A stretch of 7,483 bases of DNA. Source: Bacilli bacterium. GTDB taxonomy: Bacteria; Bacillota_I; Bacilli_A; RF39; UBA660. A program made the translations under genes and the position numbers. This document shows positions 1 to 6,747 of the stretch, piece after piece (position 1 is the stretch's first letter; each line of letters starts with the position of its first letter). The stretch covers positions 1-7,483 of the forward strand of contig JAAWCI010000004.1 in NCBI GenBank assembly GCA_022793145.1. The letters run 5' to 3'. The notes beneath the pieces are model-generated. The model saw only the letters and a program-made list of their open reading frames with translations, was not told where the DNA came from and searched no databases.

Positions 1-87
1 TCAGATAATGGCATTATTTCACTCATTTTAGTAAAAATAGAAAAAATTATAAGAATCAAGATAAAAAAAGTAGCATATTCTTTTTGA
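1..87 (+). CDS. Possible 3' end of an upstream gene (partial, unidentified)
   Basis: Reading from base 1, this frame stays open for 28 codons and ends at TGA (85-87), while the other two forward frames stop within about 30 bases. The translated tail has a short hydrophobic run (GIISLILV) followed by a Lys/Arg/Ile-rich end, which could be the cytoplasmic tail of a membrane protein. A hairpin with a T-run follows 26 bases after the stop, as expected for the end of a transcription unit. 28 codons is short enough to be open by chance in AT-rich DNA, and I do not recognise the product. Confidence 0.4.
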   Translation, partial: SDNGIISLILVKIEKIIRIKIKKVAYSF

Positions 88-112
88 ATATACCACTTTG
101 TCAACAGTCTGG

Positions 113-137
113 AATTTAGTGAACACTAAATTTTTTT
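113..137 (+). terminator. Candidate intrinsic terminator upstream of yfhO
   Basis: AATTTAGT (113-120) pairs perfectly with ACTAAATT (125-132) around the tetraloop GAAC. The T-run is at 131-137, so its first two bases also belong to the stem. Orientation suits a + strand transcript ending upstream. The stem is almost entirely A-U, so it would be weak. The near-perfect 20-base palindrome (113-132) could instead be an operator for the yfhO promoter about 40 bases downstream. Confidence 0.5.
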
Positions 138-168
138 CTTTCAAATTTGTCATAATGTAGAAATGAAA

Positions 169-197
169 TTGCAGATAATAAAAATTTAGTCTATAAT
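169..197 (+). promoter_or_regulatory. Predicted sigma-A promoter for yfhO
   Basis: A perfect -10 TATAAT (192-197) sits 17 bases after a weak -35, TTGCAG (169-174, 3 of 6 matches). Transcription would start near 204, just before the AGAGGTGA ribosome-binding site (204-211), giving a leader of about 14 bases. A second, weaker extended -10 (TGT-CATAAT, 148-156) lies upstream and lacks a recognisable -35. Confidence 0.5.
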
Positions 198-217
198 GAG
201 TAAAGAGGTGACTTGAT

Positions 218-2719
218 ATGAAGAAGAAAGATTTTTTGAATCTGTTTTTCTTAACCGTTTTAGTATTAGGTGTGATTTTCTTTTCTATTTATCCAGATAA
301 ATTATTTGGTTCTGTAACAGATTGGGGAAGTCAACATACAATGCTACCAGAATATTTTAGAACACTTTTTTATCAAACTGGTGACCTTTTTCCTGATTTT
401 ATGATGCATTTAGGCGCAGGGCAAAATATTTATAATATTTCCTATTATGGTTTTTTGAATCCAATTGTATTACTTTCTTTTTTCTTTCCATTTATAAAAA
501 TGATAGACTTTATGACAATTGTATCTATTGGAGAAATATTATGTAGTGTTTATTTATGTTATTATTGGCTTATGAAAAAAGGCCTTTCTCGTTCTATTAC
601 ATTTATTTCAACACTTATTTTTACTTGTGCAACTCCTCTTATTTTTCATGCTCATAGGCATATTATGTTTATGAATTATATGCCATTTTTATTGCTTGGT
701 TTAATTGGGGTAGATAAGTATTTTGAAAAAAATAAGCGAAGTCTTATAACTCTTGGCGTATTAGGAATGATTTTAACGAGTTATTATTATAGTATTGGAG
801 GTATTTTAGTACTTATTATTTATGGAGTATATATATATTTAAAGAATGAAGATCATGTTACAATTAAAAAATTTTTATTAGATGGCATGAAATTCTTATA
901 TCCAATTTTTTTAGGAATTGGATTATCTGCAATATTATTGATCCCAACAGCTTATGTTATTTTAAATGGAAGAAGTGGAGGAAAAGAGCCAATTGCATTG
1001 ACAAAATTATTCATTCCTCATTTTGATATTAATGCACTTGTTTATAGTTCTTATTCTATTGGATTATCAGCCATTTCGATATTTGCTTTATTTCATACTT
1101 TTTTAACAAAGAAAAAAGAAAAAATTTTTTTAGGGATTTCTTTATTTACAATTTTATCAATTCCATTTATTATGTATGCCTTAAATGGAATGTTATATGT
1201 AAGAGCAAAAGTATTGATTCCTTTTTTACCTCTTTTTGTTTTATTAATCAGCTTTCTTTTATGTGATTTGGAACAAAAAAGATCAAATATTAAATTGGAA
1301 ATTGTCGTTCTTACTTTATTTGCTTTTTTTTGGGCATGGAGAGGCTATCATCAAAACTGGTTTTTTGTTGATCTAGGTTTTACTTTTTTGTTTTTATATG
1401 CTTATTATAGATGGCAAAAAAAACTTTTGTATATGCTTCCTATTGGAATTTTATCAATAGGTATGGTAATTGTTGCAAATCATGGAGAAAATTATGAATT
1501 GAAAGATAATTATAATAGAGTTTTTAATAGCGAAAAAATGGATTCTATTAAAAATGTTATTGAAAAAGATAAAGGCTTTTATCGTTTTAATGACTTAACA
1601 GATACATTACTTACTTCTAATAAGGTATATCATCCTCGCTATTATTCTAGCTCTTTATATTCTTCTACATTTCATCAACCTTATAAAGATTTCTTTTACA
1701 ATAAAATGGGAAATGCAGATACTTATCGTAATCGATTAGTAACTTCTTCTTCTAATAACATCTTTTTTCAAACTTTGATGAATGTAAAATATGTGTTTGC
1801 AAAAATTGGAGAGCAGCCAGCTGGATATGAATTGGTAGAACAAAATGGAGAATATGGAATTTACAAAAATGATAATGTATATCCACTTGGCTATGTTACT
1901 ACAAATATTTATCAGAAATCATTTTATGATACATTAAAATATCCATATAATATGGAATTATTAATGAATGGGGTAGTTGTAGAAAACCAAGGTGGAAATT
2001 CTTTTTCAAGTGATATAGAGAAATATGAAATAGAATATCCTTCTGCTATCGATGGATTAGAAGTAATTAAAACTGATAGGGGATATACTGTAACAGCTAA
2101 GAGAAATATAACTTTTGATATTCCTTTAAAAGAGATAGTAAGAGATAATCAAATTTTAATGATTAAATTTAGGGTCGATAAGTCTCAAAGTTGTAAAAAA
2201 GGTGATCTATCAATTGCAATTAATCAAATATCAAATAAACTTACTTGCAAACAATGGATGTATCATAATGAAAATTATGATTTTGAATATGCTATTTCAG
2301 GAAAAGAAATAGATCATCTTTCTGTTTATATGAGTAAAGGTACTTTTGAAATCGTTGATATAGAAACTTATATACTAGATTATCAAACTTTCAAAAACAA
2401 TTCAAAAGCAGTAGATTCAATGATCGTAGATTTGAAGAAAACGAAAGGGGATCAGATTTCTGGTGTAATTGATGTATCTGAAAGTGGACATTTTATTTTA
2501 TCCGTTCCTTATGATGAAGCCTTCCAAATTAAAGTAGATGGAAAAAAACAGGAATTTTCTAAAGTTAATGATGTATTTATTGGTTTTCCATTAGAAAAAG
2601 GAAAACATAACATAGAAATTACATATAGAGCGCCATGGAAAAATATGGGGATTACAGTTAGTATCTTTTCACTTTTATTATTTGGAATTATGATTTATAT
2701 TGATAAGAAGCGAAAATAA
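218..2719 (+). CDS. yfhO: YfhO-family polytopic membrane protein (GT-C-like, surface glycosylation)
   Basis: The 833-residue protein is close to the usual length of YfhO (about 860). Residues 1-25 form a first membrane helix. The loop after it holds an acidic/Gln motif (D35, Q39 in VTDWGSQ) followed by the Gly/Tyr-rich LGAGQNIYNISYYGFLNP stretch, which resembles the first extracytoplasmic loop of the family. About ten more hydrophobic helices run to roughly residue 421. A large extracytoplasmic domain rich in beta-strand character follows (about 425-805). It ends in the family-like VDGKKQEF...LEKGKHNIEITYRAP segment, a final membrane helix (about 808-827) and a Lys/Arg-rich tail. In Bacillus, Listeria and Staphylococcus, YfhO homologues add sugars to lipoteichoic or wall polymers using undecaprenyl-phosphate-linked sugars made by a CsbB-type transferase. 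No such partner is visible here, so substrate and acceptor are unknown. ATG at 218 is supported by AGAGGTGA with 6 bases of spacing. The gene appears monocistronic. Confidence 0.85.
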   Translation: MKKKDFLNLFFLTVLVLGVIFFSIYPDKLFGSVTDWGSQHTMLPEYFRTLFYQTGDLFPDFMMHLGAGQNIYNISYYGFLNPIVLLSFFFPFIKMIDFMTIVSIGEILCSVYLCYYWLMKKGLSRSITFISTLIFTCATPLIFHAHRHIMFMNYMPFLLLGLIGVDKYFEKNKRSLITLGVLGMILTSYYYSIGGILVLIIYGVYIYLKNEDHVTIKKFLLDGMKFLYPIFLGIGLSAILLIPTAYVILNGRSGGKEPIALTKLFIPHFDINALVYSSYSIGLSAISIFALFHTFLTKKKEKIFLGISLFTILSIPFIMYALNGMLYVRAKVLIPFLPLFVLLISFLLCDLEQKRSNIKLEIVVLTLFAFFWAWRGYHQNWFFVDLGFTFLFLYAYYRWQKKLLYMLPIGILSIGMVIVANHGENYELKDNYNRVFNSEKMDSIKNVIEKDKGFYRFNDLTDTLLTSNKVYHPRYYSSSLYSSTFHQPYKDFFYNKMGNADTYRNRLVTSSSNNIFFQTLMNVKYVFAKIGEQPAGYELVEQNGEYGIYKNDNVYPLGYVTTNIYQKSFYDTLKYPYNMELLMNGVVVENQGGNSFSSDIEKYEIEYPSAIDGLEVIKTDRGYTVTAKRNITFDIPLKEIVRDNQILMIKFRVDKSQSCKKGDLSIAINQISNKLTCKQWMYHNENYDFEYAISGKEIDHLSVYMSKGTFEIVDIETYILDYQTFKNNSKAVDSMIVDLKKTKGDQISGVIDVSESGHFILSVPYDEAFQIKVDGKKQEFSKVNDVFIGFPLEKGKHNIEITYRAPWKNMGITVSIFSLLLFGIMIYIDKKRK

Positions 2720-2733
2720 AGCTTCTTTTTTTT
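2705..2733 (+). terminator. Intrinsic terminator overlapping the yfhO stop codon
   Basis: AAGAAGC (2705-2711) pairs perfectly with GCTTCTT (2721-2727) across a 9-base loop, and eight T residues run from 2726 to 2733. The left arm encodes the last Lys-Lys-Arg codons of yfhO, and the TAA stop (2717-2719) lies in the loop. It would separate yfhO from the polymerase gene downstream. Confidence 0.75.
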
Positions 2734-2736
2734 GTG

Positions 2737-2750
2737 CGAAAAAATGTTCG
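2737..2750 (+). promoter_or_regulatory. LexA/DinR-type SOS box upstream of the Y-family polymerase
   Basis: CGAAAAAATGTTCG has the 14-base spacing of the Bacillus SOS box (CGAACRNRYGTTYC; a perfect palindrome would be CGAACATATGTTCG). It matches 12 of 14 positions of that palindrome, with both outer half-sites (CGAA and TTCG) intact. It ends 8 bases before the -35 box of the polymerase promoter. Bound LexA would be centred near -50, at the edge of the polymerase footprint, consistent with SOS control of a translesion polymerase. The lexA gene is not in the window. Confidence 0.7.
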
Positions 2751-2758
2751 TATTGAGA

Positions 2759-2787
2759 TTTACAAATAGAATATAGACTGTTATAAT
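2759..2787 (+). promoter_or_regulatory. Strong sigma-A promoter for the Y-family polymerase
   Basis: The -35 TTTACA (2759-2764, 5 of 6) is separated by 17 bases from a perfect TATAAT (2782-2787), which also carries the extended -10 TG (2779-2780). Transcription should start near 2794, at the GGTGA ribosome-binding site (2794-2798), leaving about 9 bases before the ATG. Such a strong core promoter needs repression to stay quiet, which fits the adjacent SOS box. Confidence 0.8.
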
Positions 2788-2802
2788 AAATATGGTGATA
2801 TC

Positions 2803-4011
2803 ATGGAAAGGATTATTTTTCATATTGATGTAAACAATGCCTTTTTATCTTGGTCAGCAATTGATTTATTAAATAAAGGATACAAATATGATATTCGAAA
2901 TAGTTATGCTGTTATTGGAGGCGATGAGGAAGCAAGGCATGGAATTGTGTTGGCTAAGTCCAATGCAGCTAAAAAAATGGGGATTAAAACAGCAGAAACG
3001 TTATATAGTGCAAGAAAAAAATGTCCAGCACTTCGAGTATATCCTTCTAATTATTCCTTTTATGCAGAAATGTCAAAAAGATTATTTGAATTATTAAGTA
3101 AATATTCTCCAGATATTGAAGTGGCATCTATTGATGAATGTTATTTAGATTATGGAAAAGTTAAAAATTTGTATGGAGAAGAATATGAATTTGCAAAGAA
3201 AATTCAAAAAGAAATATATGATACTTTAGGGTTTACTGTAAATATAGGGATAGCTAATAACAAGCTTTGTGCAAAAATGGCTTCTGACTTTTCAAAACCC
3301 TATAAAATTCATACTCTTTATAAAGAAGAAATTGAAACAAAAATGTGGCCTCTATTAGTAGATGAATTATTTGGAATAGGGAAGAAGACTGCTCCTAAAT
3401 TACATCAGTTAGGAATTCATACTATTTATGATCTAGCTCATTTTGATTCAAAAAAATTAGAATATTATTTTAAAAATCAAGCAATTCATATGATCCATTT
3501 AGCGAATGGAATGGATGATAGTCCGGTTGTGAGTGAAGTGTCGACACCTGAAAGCATTGGCAATGAAATTACTTTAGATAAAGATATATCAAATAGAGTG
3601 GAACTATGTAATTGCTTGTTGGGTCTTTCTGAAAATGTAGCTCTTCGTCTTAGAAGGCAAAAAAAATATGCTTATGTCATAGCAGTTATTTTAAAAGATA
3701 AGTATTTTAGGAGAACTTCTCATCAAAAAAAATTAAAAAATGCAACAAATATTACATCTGAGATCTATGAAGTGGCATGTAGTATTTTAAATGAAATGGA
3801 ATGTGATTCTGTTCGTTTAATTGGGATTCGGTTAGATCAATTAGGAGATATTTCTAATCATCAAGTTTCATTATTTGAAGATATCAAAGAAAGAGAAGAA
3901 CATAGTGAATTGGATCAAACTGTAGATGAATTAAAAAGTAAATTTGGAATTTCTGTGATAAAAAAAGCCTCTTTAATGGAACAAAAGATTGACAAAAAAT
4001 ATTTAAAATAA
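2803..4011 (+). CDS. dinB: Y-family translesion DNA polymerase (DinB/Pol IV-like)
   Basis: The 402-residue protein carries the Y-family palm motifs. HIDVNNAF near the N-terminus supplies metal-binding D9 and the probable steric-gate F14. SIDECYLD (109-116) supplies D111 and E112. A fingers segment (AKSNAAKKMGIKTAETLYSA) lies between them, followed by a helix-hairpin-helix-like thumb (LFGIGKKTAPKLHQLGI). A little-finger domain follows, with RRTSHQKKLKNATN and VRLIGIRLDQL. QVSLF (354-358) matches the QxxLF beta-clamp-binding motif and lies near the C-terminus. The enzyme would copy past damaged template bases with low fidelity. The DVNNAF variant, instead of the DMDAFF/DMDCFF of classical DinB, resembles a clostridial branch of the family, so equivalence to E. 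coli Pol IV is an inference. The start is set by GGTGA with 4 bases of spacing. An SOS box and strong promoter precede the gene. Confidence 0.93.
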   Translation: MERIIFHIDVNNAFLSWSAIDLLNKGYKYDIRNSYAVIGGDEEARHGIVLAKSNAAKKMGIKTAETLYSARKKCPALRVYPSNYSFYAEMSKRLFELLSKYSPDIEVASIDECYLDYGKVKNLYGEEYEFAKKIQKEIYDTLGFTVNIGIANNKLCAKMASDFSKPYKIHTLYKEEIETKMWPLLVDELFGIGKKTAPKLHQLGIHTIYDLAHFDSKKLEYYFKNQAIHMIHLANGMDDSPVVSEVSTPESIGNEITLDKDISNRVELCNCLLGLSENVALRLRRQKKYAYVIAVILKDKYFRRTSHQKKLKNATNITSEIYEVACSILNEMECDSVRLIGIRLDQLGDISNHQVSLFEDIKEREEHSELDQTVDELKSKFGISVIKKASLMEQKIDKKYLK

Positions 4012-4034
4012 AAAGTAATTTCTAGCTTTTTATT
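4007..4034 (+). terminator. Candidate weak terminator after the polymerase gene
   Basis: AATAAAAAG (4007-4015) pairs perfectly with CTTTTTATT (4026-4034) around a 10-base loop, and the left arm includes the TAA stop codon (4009-4011). The T-rich right arm doubles as the U-tract. Only one G-C pair is present, so termination may be leaky and some transcripts could continue into the next operon. Confidence 0.45.
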
Positions 4035-4053
4035 GTAGTATTTTGGTTGTTTT

Positions 4054-4062
4054 TGATATAAT
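4054..4062 (+). promoter_or_regulatory. Extended -10 promoter for the hydrolase-like/tex/COG2426 operon
   Basis: TGATATAAT is a perfect -10 (4057-4062) with the extended TG (4054-4055). The best -35 candidate, TTGTAG (4033-4038), is weak and 18 bases away, so the TG element probably compensates. The 12-base string TTTTGATATAAT (4051-4062) recurs exactly at 7285-7296. Transcription would start near 4069. Confidence 0.65.
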
Positions 4063-4087
4063 GATAATAGGTGAATGGGTGGTAAGA

Positions 4088-4573
4088 ATGAAAAAAGCAT
4101 TATTAATATTAGATTTAGAAAAGGCATTTATGAATGGATATACAGATGACTTGTCAATAAAAATAGAAGATTATGTGGCTAGCACTTATTATGATAATAT
4201 TGTAGTTGGAAAATTTGTGAATCATTTGGATAGCATTTTTGTAAAACGTTTAGGAAATAATAAATGTCTTGATAAAGAAGATTGTGTTTTAAATATCCAT
4301 TTATCAAAACCTTATGTAGTTATGGAGAGAACAGCTTATACTATGTATACAGAAGAATTGGATTCTTATTTAAGAGAAAATAAAATTAAATATGTTTACT
4401 TATGTGGAGTAGATACAGATAGAAGTGTTTATAAGACTGCTTTAGATTTATTAGAGCGTGGTTATTATGTATACGTTATTAAAAGTTTGTGCAGGAGTAG
4501 TGCTGGAACGAGATACCATGATATGGGAATTGGTTTATTAGAGCGACAAATTGGAAAAGATTATGTGATATAG
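4088..4573 (+). CDS. Isochorismatase-fold (cysteine hydrolase-like) protein with substituted catalytic residues
   Basis: The 161-residue protein has the order of motifs of the isochorismatase/nicotinamidase superfamily. ALLILDLEKAF holds the conserved Asp (D9). VMERTAYTMY (78-87) aligns with the usual (I/V)EKTxYSAF. CGVDTDRSVYKTALDLLERGY (starting at 106) aligns with GVxTDxCVxxTAxDAxxxGY, and the KSLCRSS segment follows. The family nucleophile Cys is Ser113 and the active-site Lys is Arg81; only the Asp is retained. There is no DxHxxxH metal site, and the protein is shorter than typical members (about 180-210). It may be a pseudoenzyme or a Ser variant; no substrate can be assigned. ATG 4088 gives the family-like N-terminus, with GGGTGG 5 bases upstream. 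GTG 4079, 4 bases after GGTGA (4070-4074), is a plausible alternative adding three residues. A TTG at 4043 lies upstream of the promoter -10 and is rejected. First gene of a probable operon with tex. Confidence 0.8.
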   Translation: MKKALLILDLEKAFMNGYTDDLSIKIEDYVASTYYDNIVVGKFVNHLDSIFVKRLGNNKCLDKEDCVLNIHLSKPYVVMERTAYTMYTEELDSYLRENKIKYVYLCGVDTDRSVYKTALDLLERGYYVYVIKSLCRSSAGTRYHDMGIGLLERQIGKDYVI

Positions 4574-4587
4574 TTAGGAGAATCTTG

Positions 4588-6735
4588 ATGAATGAGACGA
4601 TTATAAAAGAAATTAGTGAAGAATTAAAAGTAAAAATAGGACAAGTTGAGGCAACTTTAAAATTATTAGAGGATGGAAATACCATTCCTTTTATTGCACG
4701 TTACCGAAAAGAAGCAACAGGAAATTTGGATGAAGAACAAATTAGAAAGATATCTGAAGTTTATACTTATCAGGTGAATTTGTTAAAACGAAAAGAAGAT
4801 GTGATTAGATTAATTGAAGAAAAAGGATTATTGACTGAAGAATTGAAAAGTCAAATTTTGAGTGCCAATAAATTAGTAGAAGTAGAAGATTTATATAGAC
4901 CATATAAAGAGAAAAAGAAGACCAAAGCAACTGAGGCAATAAAAAATGGGTTAGAGCCCCTTGCTCAAAAAATTATGAGTTTTCCTGTAGAGGGAAGTTT
5001 AGAAGTTTTAGCGAAGCCTTATCTAAGTGAGGCTGTAAAAGATATAGAAAGTGCTTTAGAGGGAGCTGGATTTATAATTGCTGAGTGGATTAGTGATAAT
5101 GCTAGTTACCGAAAATATATCAGAACCAATAGTTATTTATATGGAGAACTTTTAACATCTAAGAAAAAAACAGCAGAAGATCCAGACCTTACTTATTCTA
5201 TGTATTATGACTTTAAAGAAGCAGTAAAACAAATAAAAGCTCATCGTATTTTAGCGATTAATCGAGCAGAAAATGAAAAAGTATTAACTGTTACTTTAAA
5301 GGTAGATGAAGATAAGTTTATAGATTATTTAAGGAACAAACTGATTAAAAATGATCATTCATTTGTAGTATCTATTGTAGAAACAGCGATCAAAGACAGT
5401 TATAAAAGATTAATCGCTCCTTCCATTGAGAGAGAAATTAGAAGCGAATTAACAGAGAAAGCAAGTGAAATCGCAATCGATAACTTTGGCAAAAATTTAG
5501 AAAATTTATTATTACAACCTCCAATGAAAGATAAAATGGTTTTAGGGTTTGACCCTGCTTATCGTACAGGATGTAAATTAGCGGTTATTGAACCAACTGG
5601 GAAAAAAGTTGCTATTAAAGTAATTTATCCTCATGAACCAAAAAACTTGTATGAAGAAAGTAAAAAGATAGTATTAGAATTGATTTATAAATATAAAATT
5701 GACATTATTGCGATTGGAAATGGAACTGCAAGTCGGGAAAGTGAAATGTTTATTGCAGATGTAATTAAGTCTAGTGAGAGGAAAGTAGAATATATTATTG
5801 TAAGTGAAGCAGGAGCAAGTGTATATTCTGCAAGTAAGTTAGCAATTGAAGAATTTCCTGATTTGCATGTAGAAGAAAGAAGTGCAATTAGTATTGGTAG
5901 AAGACTTCAGGATCCTCTTGCAGAACTTGTAAAAATTGATCCAGAAAGTATAGGAGTAGGATTATATCAGCATGATGTTCCTGATAAAAGATTAAAAGAA
6001 GTTTTAGATTTTGTTGTTGAAAAAGCTGTAAATTTAGTTGGTGTCAATATTAATACAGCAAGTGCATTTTTACTAAAATATGTTTCAGGAATTACGAAAA
6101 AGAATATTGAAAAAATTATTGCTTATAGAGAAGAAAACGGAAGAATTAATTCAAGAGAGGAATTAAAGAAATCTAAAATTTTGAGTGATAAAACATATGA
6201 ACAAGCCATAGGCTTTTTAAGGGTAGTAGATGGCGTTAATCCATTAGATGTAACTGGTATTCATCCTGAAAGTTATAATATTACTTTAGAGCTATTACAG
6301 CTAGTAAATTCTAAAATAGAAGATATTGGAACAGAAAAGCTAGTTTCTTTGTTAGAAAAAGTAAATGTAGAGGAAACAGCGAAAGAATTAAATACAGATA
6401 TTTATACTTTAGAGGATATTATGAATTCCTTAAAGAAACCAAATCGAGATCCTAGAGACGAAATGCCAAAGCCAATTTTAAAAAGTGATATTTTGCACTT
6501 AGAAGATTTAAAAGTGGGAATGAAATTACAAGGAACAGTAAGAAATGTTGCTCCATTTGGAGTATTTATTGATATTGGTCTTAAAAATGATGGACTTGCT
6601 CATATTTCTAAATTGGCATCTCATTATGTAAAAGATCCAATGGATGTTGTTAGTGTTGGAGATATTGTAGATTGCTATGTTGATGAAATTTTATTAGAAA
6701 AAAAGAAAGTTTCTCTTTCTTTAATTGAACCATAG
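4588..6735 (+). CDS. tex: Tex family RNA-binding transcription accessory protein
   Basis: The 715-residue protein matches the full-length Tex architecture, close to B. subtilis YdcI in size. An N-terminal helical Tex_N region includes the hallmark GNTIPFIARYRKEATG (about 29-45) and DLYRPYKEKKKTKA. A YqgF/RNase H-like domain begins near 316 with VLGFDPAYRTGCKLAV (D322). Next come the linker DVPDKRLKEVLDFVVE and a helix-hairpin-helix region from about 485 (GVNINTASAFLLKYVSGI). A C-terminal S1 domain follows (about 640-712: GTVRNVAPFGVFIDIG, GLAHISKL). The protein ends directly after S1, without the longer tail of the E. coli protein. Tex is a cytoplasmic nucleic-acid-binding protein linked to transcription and gene expression, with poorly defined molecular action. 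ATG 4588 is preferred because AGGAG (4576-4580) lies 7 bases upstream; a TTG one codon earlier would be only 4 bases away. It starts 14 bases after the previous stop, and the next gene begins 12 bases after its TAG, so it is the middle gene of an operon. Confidence 0.95.
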   Translation: MNETIIKEISEELKVKIGQVEATLKLLEDGNTIPFIARYRKEATGNLDEEQIRKISEVYTYQVNLLKRKEDVIRLIEEKGLLTEELKSQILSANKLVEVEDLYRPYKEKKKTKATEAIKNGLEPLAQKIMSFPVEGSLEVLAKPYLSEAVKDIESALEGAGFIIAEWISDNASYRKYIRTNSYLYGELLTSKKKTAEDPDLTYSMYYDFKEAVKQIKAHRILAINRAENEKVLTVTLKVDEDKFIDYLRNKLIKNDHSFVVSIVETAIKDSYKRLIAPSIEREIRSELTEKASEIAIDNFGKNLENLLLQPPMKDKMVLGFDPAYRTGCKLAVIEPTGKKVAIKVIYPHEPKNLYEESKKIVLELIYKYKIDIIAIGNGTASRESEMFIADVIKSSERKVEYIIVSEAGASVYSASKLAIEEFPDLHVEERSAISIGRRLQDPLAELVKIDPESIGVGLYQHDVPDKRLKEVLDFVVEKAVNLVGVNINTASAFLLKYVSGITKKNIEKIIAYREENGRINSREELKKSKILSDKTYEQAIGFLRVVDGVNPLDVTGIHPESYNITLELLQLVNSKIEDIGTEKLVSLLEKVNVEETAKELNTDIYTLEDIMNSLKKPNRDPRDEMPKPILKSDILHLEDLKVGMKLQGTVRNVAPFGVFIDIGLKNDGLAHISKLASHYVKDPMDVVSVGDIVDCYVDEILLEKKKVSLSLIEP

Positions 6736-6747
6736 AGGAGGAAAAAT

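Noticed and set aside
88..217. Small RNA or riboswitch in the yfhO upstream region
   Set aside because: Apart from the AT-rich hairpin and promoter elements I see no conserved riboswitch or T-box features, and the predicted leader is only about 14 bases.
2888..3097. Open frame of 69 codons on the + strand inside the polymerase gene
   Set aside because: It lies wholly within the well-supported polymerase coding sequence in another frame and lacks recognisable motifs.
4043..4087. N-terminal extension of the hydrolase-like protein from a TTG at 4043
   Set aside because: The TTG is upstream of the predicted -10 box and has no ribosome-binding site, and the extension is not family-like.
3915..4127. 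Minus-strand open frame of 70 codons between the polymerase and hydrolase-like genes
   Set aside because: It is antisense to two conserved genes and to the promoter and terminator between them, with low-complexity composition.
4479..4685. Minus-strand open frame of 68 codons across the hydrolase-tex junction
   Set aside because: It overlaps the ends of two recognised genes and shows no conserved motif.
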